DNA of 64,000 nt, from positions 2,213,001-2,277,000 of the forward strand of contig BSDZ01000013.1 in assembly GCA_030268105.1 (NCBI GenBank). Direction: 5' to 3'. The notes under the pieces are model-generated. The model was not told the origin of the DNA. It searched no databases and saw nothing but the letters and a program-made list of their open reading frames with translations. Positions 12,499-29,069 of this stretch are shown piece by piece. How positions within the stretch are numbered: the stretch's first letter is position 1; every line of letters begins with the position of its first letter. Both the position numbers and the translations under genes were made by a program. The DNA comes from Volvox africanus (Eukaryota > Chlorophyta > Chlorophyceae > Chlamydomonadales > Volvocaceae).

Positions 12499-12517
12499 TA
12501 CGTAGGCAGCCTACGTA
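12499..12517. repeat. 19-bp perfect palindrome
   Basis: TACGTAGGC, one A, then GCCTACGTA: nine paired bases on each side. It lies in non-coding DNA between the possible minus-strand gene and copy B. No role is evident. Confidence 0.8.
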
Positions 12518-13381
12518 GCAAAAAGGGCGTTGTGTTTGCTTGTCGTGCAGCTTACGTGTGGGTTGTCGAAACCCACAGCGCGCATGCACATCCGTTCATC
12601 TCTTCACCCCGGCTGATGCCACCGGCTAATGCCGACTGCCAGCTTATAACAACTCCTCTCTATGTTTCCTTAGGATGCATTTTTTGCAAGGTGCTCATTC
12701 TGAATGCTGCATGTCGCAGGACATTATTAGAAGTCCAGGTGCGAGAAGACTTGGCGATGTGCGTGCCATTTACTTACAATGAACTGTGATCTATCGAGGC
12801 TACATATGCCGTCTGCAACACCAACGCCAACCAATCGGCTAACGGACACCAACTGCTATCTATACGAACGATGTGCTTCGGGAAAAATTGGCGTTACGAT
12901 TTTCAAAATGACATCGGACGAAGCGACCTCCCTGCATTAATGATATCCGAAACGAAATCGGCGACGTCGTAGCGGGCTGCATATGCAGCACCGATAGGCG
13001 CAATTCAGGCATGGCACCAAGCAACCCCAACATTCATCGGCCGAGCAGACAAGGTGCCAGCAGCAGCAAGACAGCATTGCCCCCACTATCCCGCCAGGCA
13101 ACCACCCAAGTAATGCAACAGACTGCCGGCCGCCAGCAAGCCACCACCGTGCACCTTGCCAAATGCACCTTAGCTAGGGACAAGGACCAGATTACGTAAC
13201 CACTATGCGCCTATTTGCAATAATAAGCCAACCATGCATGCCCAACAGCGGCCTGAAACCAGGTGGGGGAGACAAGTATCCGCTATCAACGTATGCTTAA
13301 CAACGCATGCTGTACTTTCCCGGTTAGCTGGGCAAAACTTCACCAACGAACCCATCCGTGACGCTGCACCAAGGCGGCCTA
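12518..13381. other. Intergenic region downstream of copy B
   Basis: This contains the likely 3' UTR of copy B, including a minus-strand TGTAA (complement of 12774-12778) about 600 nt past its stop. No supported gene. Confidence 0.5.
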
Positions 13382-16300
13382 TTACTCGCTGGTGTACAGC
13401 ACACGGAAGTTGTTGGCGTACCACTCGATGTCGTTCTCCTTTGCAAATCTGGGGCACAGGGTACGGGGTCCAGGGTCGGGGAAATGGGAAAATTTGTGTC
13501 GCGGGTCAAGAAGTAGAACGCTGCAGATTGCGATGCTACGAGAGGCCCAAACGGACCCGTAGATTCGACCCGATAGACCCGATAGAATCCATTAAGCCGG
13601 CAATAGACCTGCGGTGCCTATTAAATCTAGCTGCTCATTGGCCCCTGAGGGGGACACAGCGCATGTCTTGGGTTTACTCGCCGCCCTATGGCGCTGCATT
13701 TCACCCAACAAGCTGGCTCAACGTTTCACTTCCCATCGACATCGACCACATCCCACAAAGCACCTCGATTGAACCCATCATCCGCCCCCATCACGTCATG
13801 ATCCCCGACTCGACAAACACCGGCCCTAGGCTGCACTTACGCGCCCAGGTTGCGGAGGTGCGAAGAGGTGATGTGGTCCATATAGCCCTCGAGTGTGTCC
13901 CAGGCGCCGCGAACCAGGAAGCAATCGTTCATGTTCACAAACTTGCGCAAACTGTTATGAGGACCCGGGGGGACCCGGCGGGGCAGGCAGGCAATAGCGG
14001 ACGACGCCCAGGAAGAACAGAATCGGCTAAGATTTGAGTCGGGTGCTGGGGTTAGGGGATGTGTGCGAGGGCTGAAGAACGCATCAGGGTAATGCAACGT
14101 CCAGTTGGATAGGTAATGACGACTGGATGGGAACACACACACATTCCGCCTCGGGGAGAGATGTGAGCAGCGAGGGAACCGGGATTGCAGGCAGATACTT
14201 ACACGTAGAAGCGGTTCTCGTCCTCGTCCTTGACTACGCGGTCCTGCACGTCCGAGATGGCATCCAGGAAGTCGTCCACCTAGGGGAAGGGCCCATGTAC
14301 GCGGACAGAATGGAAAACATTACATGTGCGCAGTCAAGATGCGGCGTCTGCGTCTGCAAGATGTACCGAGCTCACGCGTTCAGATATGTTTGGCACGAGT
14401 GCCAAGGTACTTTCATCGAAGTTAGCCCTTCTCCCAGGAATACTTGGGGAACAGAAGCGCAGTGCGCCAGTGACATATTCCGGGCGGTTAAAAGATGGAA
14501 CCCACATGGCCAGATCAGACTTTTTGAACATGTACAGAGCTCTCAGGTTAGACGACTGCCCAGATCGGCTAACGGGAACTGAGTGCGAGCGCTAACATGG
14601 CATTAACCTAAGAAAGGGACAACATCAGCACACGGCCAGCCCACCTTAGATGGCGTGATGCGGAACCGGATGGCGGTGTGTGCGGGTTCATCGCGGGGAT
14701 CCCACTCCTCAATGTCGCGGCTCCGGCGGCGGCGCTCCAGGTCCTTGGCGGCGGAGGCGCGGGCAGCGGTGGCGGCCTTCTCACCCTCGCGGTCCGCACG
14801 ATACTCCTTTCAGTGGGTTTGTCGAAGGGGGGAAGGGTGCAAGATGAGGAAGAGGGAGTCAAGTAACATGAGGAACGAGCCAAGCCACATGGCCAAATGA
14901 GCCTTCCATTCGTCTTGTCGTTTTGGTATCCGGTATCGTCTTGGTCTGGGTATACAGCAGCTTTACAAGGAATTCAGGTAATATTTGCATATTTTTAGGA
15001 GGCGGATAATGAGCCAGGGCTACGAACCAGCGCACTAACGGCATGTATATCCATGGCGTACGTTAGTTTACCCGCTTGGCGTCGCCCATTGCCTCCAGCG
15101 GGAACATCTCCACCAGTATGTCGTGGTCATTCACCCAGTCGTGGAAGTCCATATGCTCACGAGACCTGAGCAAGTCCGTTTCAAGGCAGTCAGCCGGTGA
15201 GGCAAATCGCACGTTGGGGCTGTACAGTGTACAGCGTCAAGATAGGAAAGCCATGGCCAACATACAAAACAGCGAATAGAGAAAACATAAGTTATATGCC
15301 AGCAACATTCGGTGCATGCAATATACAAGCACATGATGAAAGCTGCAGCTAACGGAATTACAGATCCGAAAGCGATTGATTGTGCTCCGGATCCATGTTA
15401 AATGTGACTGACAGATAGCAAAGCGAAGGCCCTTCTTCATGTTCATCTTAAATCTACTTGCATTGCAAGACAGCTACATCTATATGCACTACACGTACTC
15501 GCAGTGGTCCATCATATCGCCGATACTATCAAACTCCATGTACGTCCAGAAGTAGATGTTGTCGTTTGTGTCTTTTGATTTCTGATAGAAATCCAGTCCC
15601 TTGACGTCGCGCATAGTCTTGTCATGGCGATCCCTGCGTGCATGCAGGTGTGCATCGGAAGAGCTGGACCGCGATTGAAAACGCTGCCGCAAGCTAACAT
15701 ATATACTATTTTTTACGGTAAGCAAGTAGTTATGGGAAGCGAGACGTTCAGGAGCGCCTCATCTAGGGACGACTCACCACTCCTCAATGAACCGGTCGTG
15801 CAGGGGTGGCGGCACCTCGTACTTTAGGAGAACGTAAGCAGCCCGGTTCTCGAAGTCCTCGCGGCTTCGGCGCATGAGCCACTGACAAGTGGGAACGGGA
15901 AGGGCGGGGCACGGCGCGGCAGCGGGCAGCGGGGCAGCGGGACAGAAGGAGATAGAGTCAGGGGTACTGCAAGCTTCCGGCATGCACAACATCAGTGCAC
16001 CTCTGGCATGTCGGTTTGCTTGGGCTGCAAGGCCTGGCTCTCCCATCTAATCTAGGTGGCCCATGGGTCCTTAGTCACAAACCAACTTCACGATGGTTGA
16101 ACACGCAAAAACGCCAGGGTACGCCAGATTGCAGCAGCCAATCTGGCATCCTCTTCGCTGACACACAATCTACCAAACAAGCAATGGATTTAAGGAAACC
16201 AAACAGTGTCACAGTTCGGCATCCCGGCGCTGATCGATGAATCGATTGGCTCTCACCTCCAGGGCCTTGAGGTTGCTGGCGCTGTTGGTGTTGCGGCGCA

Positions 16301-16406
16301 GGGCGTGCTGAAGCGAAGAGGGGACGGAGCGCGAGGCGTTCGCACCCACACACAGCAGCAGCAGCGCCGCTGCGGCCAGCAGCGAAAAGCGCCTACTGGG
16401 CACCAT
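13382..16406 (-). CDS. Secreted two-domain ABM-like protein, copy B
   Basis: Eight exons join in phase: 16406-16257, 15881-15778, 15633-15499, 15165-15072, 14806-14645, 14279-14203, 13951-13841 and 13448-13382 (TAA), giving 299 residues. Residues 1-25 form a signal peptide (MVPSRRFSLLAAAALLLLCV...NA). Domain 1 (about 58-160) contains KYEVPPPLHDRFIEEW and YFWTYMEFDSIGDMMDH. A charged EYRADREGEKAA...DLERRRRSRD linker covers about 162-195. Domain 2 (about 199-297) contains HTAIRFRITPSK, VKDEDENRFYV and RGAWDTLEGYMDH. The pattern resembles ABM-type dimeric barrels; catalytic identity is unknown. The start is fixed by homology with copy C, although the frame stays open upstream. Exon 5 uses an unusual AAG acceptor, shared with copy C. 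Confidence 0.75.
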
Positions 16407-17244
16407 CTTGGGAGGAAAGCCGAACACAGTCGCGAAGGGAACCTCAAGAGTTGCAAGGGTATTGTCGTGGGGCTGTTGTAGACAATCAAAGAAAAACCAT
16501 TTAATAGGATTCACTCCCGCTGCTGTGAATAAACTTCTCTTTGGCATATGGATTTTATATCATTTGTCCTTGACAAGGATGACGTCGAAGGGACATCATA
16601 GCGTACGGCTCCGGTATCAGACAGTAGCGCAATACCCGTTGGAATCCGTCAGCCAGCATTGGATGCGAACGCAAGGTGGACCTTGAATATCTTGTCAAGT
16701 GATATATTTTATCATTCTGGCCCTGTCATATTGATCAGTCCTTGCTCGAATATTGCGAAAGCGCAGAACAATAAAGCGCGCGTGTTTCCATGCATCAGCG
16801 CTTGGTGTTTCACCATCAAGGCTGCGTCACCGCTGACCCAATTCAATTTGTGCACATCTTAGGAAAGCTCGTACGCATGACGAACATGTCCGGTGATCCT
16901 GGTGAAAAGGTGGACAAGGACAGGCAATCAAACGGAACTCCCCTGTTTCCAGATTCGGAGCTGTTCTCGTTCGCTGCGTGCTTTTATTTACGTTAGTGAT
17001 ATATACAGACAACTTAACAGACACTAGCTTCCTGGAGGGACTTCGCCATATATGCATGACAAACTGGCTCACGAACTGCCTGGAACAACATTACGGATAA
17101 CCTCGGCCGTGGCCAAATATTCAAAAGTAATGCCGGTGGTGCGGGCGTACAGGGGGGCCTACGTATTCCACCGCTCAGTTCCCCACCCCATTAACACACG
17201 CCAGGCTACGGCCGGCGTACTAGTATCATTACTACTATTATTAC
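16407..17244. other. Intergenic region upstream of copy B
   Basis: Probably holds the promoter of copy B. No open frame here shows a signature or splice pattern. The last ~60 bases before the tsf fragment turn abruptly AT-rich, with ATTACTACTATTATTA. Confidence 0.5.
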
Positions 17245-17639
17245 TGCAAAAAATTCCTGGTTGAAACATCAGGCGATTTAAAGCAGCTATCGATTGGCTT
17301 GGAACTAAGGGCTTAGCTGCGGGTGCCAAAAAAGCAGGTAGAGTAGCATTGGAAGGCTTAACTGCTTTAGAAGTAAATGGCATCATGGCAGCGGTAATTG
17401 AGGTTGATTCTGAAACAGGTTTCGTTTCAAGAAATGAAACTTTCCAGAATTTCGTTGGAAACATTGCTTAAAAAACGATTAATTGTTATACCATTGAACA
17501 AGTAAAATCGTCAAATATCAAAAGCGGTAAAACTGTAGAGGATTAAATAATAGAGAATATTGCAACTATTTGTGAAAACCTTAATTTGCGCAGCGTGCAA
17601 ATACTTCCGGTAAAAATGGGGTTATTGCTTCTTACGTAC
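17245..17639 (+). pseudogene. tsf: Degraded bacterial-type elongation factor Ts (tsf) fragment
   Basis: Read across frameshifts and stops, the + strand matches the N-terminal and early core part of EF-Ts, the nucleotide exchange factor for EF-Tu. Visible pieces are [49 protein letters not shown] and, further on, ENIATICENLNLRSVQI. These are the conserved EF-Ts landmarks in correct order. Disruptions include a frame change just before the AIDWL block, TAA at 17468-17470, another in-frame TAA after TVED, and a frame change near the end. No introns are present and codon use is A/T-rich (TTA, AAA, GTA), unlike neighbouring algal exons. The source is most likely an alphaproteobacterium, plausibly a Rickettsiales endosymbiont. 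It is not functional as it stands. An organellar origin is less likely. Confidence 0.85.
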
Positions 17640-18359
17640 TACTAGTAGTATTATTTTTAAAAAGAGTGATGGCGTTCTGTCATTTGGTGCTATGTACTAT
17701 GGCTCAGCTATGGTGGCTTCAACGGTTGATGGAAAGCCTCGAGAAGCAGTAACAAATACGCAGTGCCCTTTACCTCCGTTTCTTAGCTAGGGTTGTCTAA
17801 AAAAGTGTATCGTTGCGTTAGTTAGGTAAGACGTGTAAGCTGGACAACTCATAGCATTGTTTGCACATTGCCCTGTAAGACTGTAGTTGAAATTGTCACT
17901 ACGTACTGCTCTTCCATTTGCGAGAGTCTTTCCTGCATTGATGTGGCCGGCACTATCTGTTACTATCTCGGGCATGCCCAAATAAATAAGGCACCTTCCA
18001 ACGCGTTGTCAACCGATTACACGATCATTACGCCTGTAGGGCAGCATCCGTACCAGATCACTCCAGTCCAAGTTCTCAGCGCAGAGTAGCTACAACAGCC
18101 ACATCGCGTGCATGCAAAGAACGAGAAGACAGTCTGGCAGCATCGCCAACAACCGCAGATAAGAAAACATGCGTCTGTGCAAACAGACGCACAACCACAA
18201 TGTCCGCCTGTCGTTTTTCCAATCAATAGGCACCATTCCTATTTGACACGGCAAAAATGGCAGATGACCAACGAAGGCCCACACGGTTGATCCAGGCTAT
18301 GCCCGCCCACGACTAGGATCATCCTGACCAGCCTTTCCGCACTGACGCAGATACGTGAC
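17640..18359. other. Region between the tsf fragment and copy C
   Basis: At 17662-17790 a further A/T-rich frame reads SDGVLSFGAMYYGSAMVAST and DGKPREAVTNT before a stop. I cannot match it to EF-Ts or another family. It may be a second piece of the foreign insert. Next, 17787-17981 on the minus strand is open and Cys-containing (SLTGQCANNAMSCPAYTSYL), also unrecognised. Confidence 0.4.
18017..18021 (-). terminator. Possible TGTAA poly(A) signal for copy C
   Basis: TTACA on the + strand lies about 340 nt past the copy C stop codon and reads TGTAA in the transcript. Confidence 0.3.
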
Positions 18360-20695
18360 TCAATATTCGTCGTTGGTGTACAGCACACGGAAGTTGTTGA
18401 CGTACCACTCGATGTCGTTCTCCTTCGCAAATCTGCAGGGTAAAGGGGCGGTAAGGAGACATTATGATGGGTGGTCAGATTGGGCGGGCCTCTCTTCGGA
18501 TGCAGCATCTGCATCGGGATAAAGCGTCACACCTTCCAATAGTAAGTAAACAGTAACAGCCAATCGTGATACGCATCGTGATACGTCCACGCACGTGCAT
18601 CCCTGCTCCCAACACACACTTTGCCCACTCACTGGCGCAGGTTGATGAAGTGCTTTGATGTCATGTGGTCCATGAAGCCTTCCAGCGAGTCCCAGGCGCC
18701 ACGAACCAGGAAGTGGTGGTTCATGTTCATGAACTTCCGCACCCTGTGATCACCCGGAGTTGGACAACAACGCGGAGGTGCAAGTCTGGGGCGAGCGCGA
18801 AGTACGTACGATTAACGTAACACACGGCTAGACCCGGGAGACCAGAGACGGTACCGGTGGGAATATGGGCGATGGGGGCCCCGAGGAAATAACCAAGTAG
18901 GGTCGCACCACATGCTGCTGTGCAGCACCTACACGAAGAAGCGGTTCTCGTCCTCGTCCTTCACCACACGCTTCTGCATGTCCTCCATGGCGTCCAGGAA
19001 CTGGTCCACCTGCGGGGGCCATGTGCGGAAGGCATTGTGGATATCAAAAGCGGATGCTCAAATCCAGCTCCCAGACTTGAGCATCACATCACAGCCAAAT
19101 GAATCCCCTTACCTGAGACGGCATCACATGGAACCGGATGGCGGTGTGTGCGGGTTCATCGCGGGGGTCCCACTCCTCAATGTCGCGGCTCCGGCGGCGG
19201 CGCTCCAGGTCCTTGGCGGCGGCGGCGCGGGCAGCGGCGGCGGCCTTCTCACCCTCGCGGTCCGCACGATACTCCTTTCAGTGGGTAGGAGGTAGGGGGA
19301 AGGGGGGAAGGGTGCGGGGCCCGGGACACAGGACATCGGGCACATGTGGGCCATGCGGGGTCATCAGCGAGGACGAGGGATCAGCAGACGGGCAGAAGGG
19401 TCAGAAGGTGTCAGGTGGTTCTGCCACTTCCTTACTCGCTTGGGGTCGCCCATCGCCTTCAGCGGGAACATCTCCACCAGGATGTCGTTGTCGTCCACCC
19501 AGTCGTGGAAGTCGGTGTGCTCGCGGGAGCTGCGGAAGAGAGGCAGGGGGGATTACAGAATAGGAGGGAGTGGACGTGGTGAAGACACACAGGGCTTCTC
19601 TGAGTACGCAGGAGCGGGCGGGTTGCGCCGAAACCTAAGCCTGCTTTTGTCATACCTCCCTTTTCCCACACGACACGACACAACGACCTACTCGATATGG
19701 TCCATCAGATCGCCGAATGTGTCCCACTCGGTGTACGACCAGAAGAAGGTGTTGTCGGTCAGGTCCTTCGAGAGCTGGTAGAAATCCAGTCCCTTCACGT
19801 TGCCTAGGTCCTTGTCGTGACGGTCCCTGGAGGTGGGTTCGGTTGAGGCGGGTTCTAATACGGCAGCTGTTTTGGGTGTACAGCACCTGGAAATGGATCT
19901 ACGCCTGAAGACATGCGACGGCAAGGTTGCAGCCTCTGGGGGGGGGCATCCCATCGCCAGTTAACATGCTATGTACTGCACTGTATCTGAATACCTTAGC
20001 CGGGTCGTACGACTGCAGCAACTCCGTAGATAATGTTCCGCCATCTTTTATCTCTGTTGCTGCCATCATCTATCCGCCCATGTCTTCCATCGTAATCGCA
20101 AACACACGCACACGCATACGCACACACACATTGGCGCTTACCACTTCTCAATAAAGGTGTCGTGCATAGTTGGCGGCACATCGTACTTGATGAGGATGTA
20201 GGCGGGCCGGTCCTCAACCTCTCCGCCCCGGCGCATGAACCACTGACGGGCACACAGCAGGGAGGGAGGGGTGCGGCAAAACGGGATAGTGCGTGGATAT
20301 GTGTCCCGCAAAATGACATGGATCGTAATGTGGGGTTCCAGCTATCCCAAAGCAGATGACCCATGGGTCACACATGTCGCAACACCCAGGGGGCTCATGA
20401 ACACAGTTCTTGATGATGCAGCCGAACAGCCACATGTGCGTTACACTCGAAAAATACGTATCTCGTAACGGGGAAGAACTGGAAAACGGAACCAAACAGT
20501 GTCACGGTTCGACATCCCGGGGCTGATCAATCGATTGGCTCTCACCTCCAGCGCTTTGAGATTGCTGGCGCTGTTAGTGTTGCGGCGCAGGGAGTGCTGC
20601 AGCGAAGAGGGGGCGGATCGCGAGGCATTCGCGCCCACACACAGCAACAGCAGCGCCGCTGCGGCCAGCAGCGAAAAGCGCCGAATGGGCACCAT
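18360..20695 (-). CDS. Secreted two-domain ABM-like protein, copy C
   Basis: Eight exons join in phase: 20695-20546, 20242-20142, 19826-19692, 19529-19436, 19274-19113, 19009-18933, 18743-18633 and 18432-18360 (TGA), giving 300 residues. Residues 1-25 are a signal peptide nearly identical to that of copy B. Domain 1 contains KYDVPPTMHDTFIEKW, KGLDFYQLSKD and FFWSYTEWDTFGDLMDH. The Ala/Arg/Glu-rich linker is near-identical to copy B. Domain 2 contains HTAIRFHVMPSQ, VVKDEDENRFFV and FLVRGAWDSLEGFMDHMTSKHF, and the protein ends NNFRVLYTNDEY. Intron positions and phases are the same as in copy B. Function is inferred only at fold level (ABM-like); a role in the extracellular matrix or periplasm is possible because of the signal peptide. 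Confidence 0.78.
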
Positions 20696-23036
20696 CTTTG
20701 GGGGGAAGCAGACAGCGGGGGAGCGACAAAAAGGCGTGCAAGCAAAGACTCCAAGGACCGAGAACGCTGTCTACAGATAACGTCTGAGCACGACCTGAAC
20801 TGTTTAGAAGATTTCTGGGCTTTTGTACAATCACCGCGAGTCAGGGGAGCGCCCATGCCGTGACAGCTCCGAAACCATCCGTTGACGCAATTGTCGTTGG
20901 AGGGACCCTCGGACCACTGAAACGTGCTTTGAAAGCGATTCAATCCATGCGGGAGCTTTGAAAGGGCCGCGTCAATCTGCGCCAAGGTTGGACCTCGCAA
21001 CGAACGGGCTTCACGTGCTACTGTGCGTTTGCAAGGTTTTGCAAAAGTGGGGACACGCAGGGTCCTATTTCGACATTTGACACTGTTTAGTAGCCTAATT
21101 AATTTGCCCCATTATGGGGCTGATAGGGAAACTGGGTTCCGCCTCAGCTTGTGCCCTGCTGTGCCGGCGCGCTCGCATGCCCACCCCTGCGGGGCCCCAG
21201 CTTGAGTGCATGCACTTGGGTCATGACGTATCTTGACCCCTAAGAGTCGCTTTGCTATCTGGAGTCCTAGTTGTGCGGTAGCCTTACTTCACTTTAACTC
21301 TTGTTTTAGGCGTCTTGAGCCTTAAGTCCCGGTGAGCCAAGAGGCTCATGGACCAGGGGACCCGTGCTGCGGATCCCTCCTCGTATTTATCTACGGAGAA
21401 GCTTTTCGAGCACTCGCATGTCCCAAAGCTCGCTTCGCCATATGGAAAGGAGCCCAGGCAGGGTTTTCCGATCTCTATCCTTTGTCCTAGATGCGAAAGC
21501 CAGCCAGATGTGGAACGGAGAGATAAGGTAGCTCTGGCGTTGGACGGCTGATGGCCTAGACACAGACGACACAGTTGCTACATCAGGTGGAGGCCGTTGG
21601 AGGCTCAGATGCAGGCACATCGTGATGCGGGAAAGCTAATGTATGGCCTGTGCTTCCCTGTAAGGTGGACACACAAATCCGTCGGTCCCTTTCGTCAGGC
21701 GTTACGCAAACAAATCCTGCCGAGGTGTAGAGGGGTCCAGACGTTCGACTTCACGTTTCCTTAATGAACCCTCCACTCGAAGGCAGGCACCTGCATCATT
21801 TGTCATGTTTCGTAAGACGAGAAGTGATTTGAACGTGCATTCAGGTACATCGCCTGAGGAGCAAGACTATAACGGTTGCCCGTATGGATATAACCGCGCG
21901 TGGCGCAAAAGCAGCCTCTTCCCGGCCCGCACGCTGAAGAGACGCACAACCCGCCCCAGCTCCCAAATCCTTGGCGTGGCTGGCGGCAGCGATGGCGAAG
22001 TATGGAATTAGCAATTGACGTTTCTGCCCACCCTGAGCATCTCACGACAGAGCCGCCCCAATTGCATGAGCTTAACAACAGGCCAGCGCATTCGATACAC
22101 GCATGACATGCATAGTCCGCCAGTTATCATACTATGTCGCCACTCATAGGAACCGCATGCATCGCATGCTCTCTGGCGCTGAGGTTCATTCACGCATATC
22201 GAAGAAGCTCCAGATTAAAAATACCAAATGGTCCACTGAACCCGTTTCGACTGAAGGTTCAGATAGGCTCGGTACGGAGTGGACTATGCTCCAGAAGCGA
22301 GCGGACCCCATGGCAGCGCCCCGAGGGTAAGGGGGACAAGTTTATAAGGCACAGCCAGCGCTAGATTGCGAATCGGCCCACTGGGCTACACTGCATCAAG
22401 TAGCTGTGACTGCAGCAGTGGCAGCAAATGGGGCTGAAGCCAATGCTGTGGATCGGCATCCATACCGGGTTGGCACTGAACGCTGGTGCTTGGCCAGGAC
22501 GCTGGACACACGATGCACGATGTAAGGTAAATGGCGCACTGTACGATTCCAATTCGAAGAAACGGGCGGTACAGAGGATGGCTGCTGCTGTAGCTGGTGA
22601 GGTTGCCGTTGCTACTGCCGTGATGGCTCGGTGGCATGTGGTGCCGCCACCGCGGCCACGGTAACTGCCGTGCATGTAGCTGGTTTGCGCACTGTCTTGC
22701 TGCACCTTTAGGCCTCCTCCGTCTCCGCGCCAGGGAGGGACAACAGGATGCCATAATGCACTTTCGGCAATGCCATCAGCGGTGATTGCGACAATTATGG
22801 CCTTCAATGATAGCGGCGGTGTGTACGAGTGCAGCGTGCGTTGCCGTAACATGGTAGCCATCGTGTTACGTTGAGGCAAGTTGCTGCCTGTGCGCTGGCA
22901 TCATGTGTCTCAAAACGGAAGCTCCCGCGGCCGAATGTACGACGACTTCCTCAAGCACGCAATCCACATCAATAAGCCCAGACCGAGTTGGAAGGGTATC
23001 CGCGCGGGTAGGTTGTGAGTAGATCATAACACCCTA
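20696..23036. other. Intergenic region between copy C and TTLL1
   Basis: The two genes point the same way, so this should hold the TTLL1 3' UTR and the copy C promoter. Frames near 22361-22879 are open on the minus strand but lack any recognisable domain or splice pattern. Nothing else is supported. Confidence 0.5.
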
Positions 23037-28144
<5,108 letters not shown>

Positions 28145-29069
28145 GGCTTCGATAGTCTACAGTTATGGCCGAGCTCAAATTCATAATGTTACGCCGTAGT
28201 GATACGTAAATATATCTATGATAATATGTTTGCAAACAATAACTTGGTGTTCCGGCTGTCATCACGTCCCGGATCGCATCCGTACTTGCACTGCCACCAT
28301 CGTCCCCATGTTCCATGTGTTCATGGCACTGCGCATCATCTAAGATTAATGTGATTTTAGCGCACATGTGCGCTATATTGGCTCCGCACGCAATCACTTT
28401 ATAAATGAAGCAACACTGGCAACGCATGTATGTCAAATAAATAGACCATTCTTGAACGAAGTACTGTTGATTAAACATGTCACAGCTGCATATGGCACTC
28501 GGCGTTGCGGGTATTGGTACCGCGCTGCGGAACGCTTTTCAGCAGGTGCGCACTTGTTTTATCGCTGAGATGTACACGGTCGATGATATTAGTGGTCTCA
28601 CCGCCGACTGTTCTTGCCATGCGCTACCGGGCGCCGGAACGCGGCTGCGCAGACGGGCGGTTGGTACTCGCGGCCGTTGGGTTCTCTCATCACCGCCCAG
28701 CCCAGCACCAGTTTTGCTGCAGCATGGGCTACAAGGTGCGGGGATTAATTGGAAAAGCCGAGCGCCTTACGACCTGTGGCGTTATTTGGCTCTGGAAAGG
28801 GCGCCGATGTACACTAGCCCCCAGCCGTGCCAACAGCCTCAGCCGTGCCAACCATGATATGCACTTTAGTTCCTGCTTCCTGTCTGCTCCGAAAGGCCCT
28901 ACCAACACCCTATGCCAACTCTTTGCCAACATCTTAAGGCATGCTTCCGTATCAGTGCCCCATACCATGCCACAACTTACGGCAAAGTTCCCGTGTTCTG
29001 GACACCTCATTAATAACTGCAGTGGCCAACCTAGTGTTGCATGACTGGCATGGCGCTTCGTTGCATGAG
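28145..29069. promoter_or_regulatory. Divergent (possibly bidirectional) promoter region, TTLL1 / mL45
   Basis: The start codons of TTLL1 (-) and mL45 (+) face away from each other across about 0.9 kb, so both promoters must lie here. A frame opening at 28477 (MSQLHMALGVAGIGTALRNA) ends in a usable donor and could be an upstream mL45 exon, but I could not place it in phase with certainty. Confidence 0.5.

Noticed and set aside
16209..16547. Upstream extension of the copy B first exon (MPKRSLFTAAG...)
   Set aside because: Copy C has its start at the equivalent of 16406, directly before the signal peptide; the extension would bury the signal sequence.
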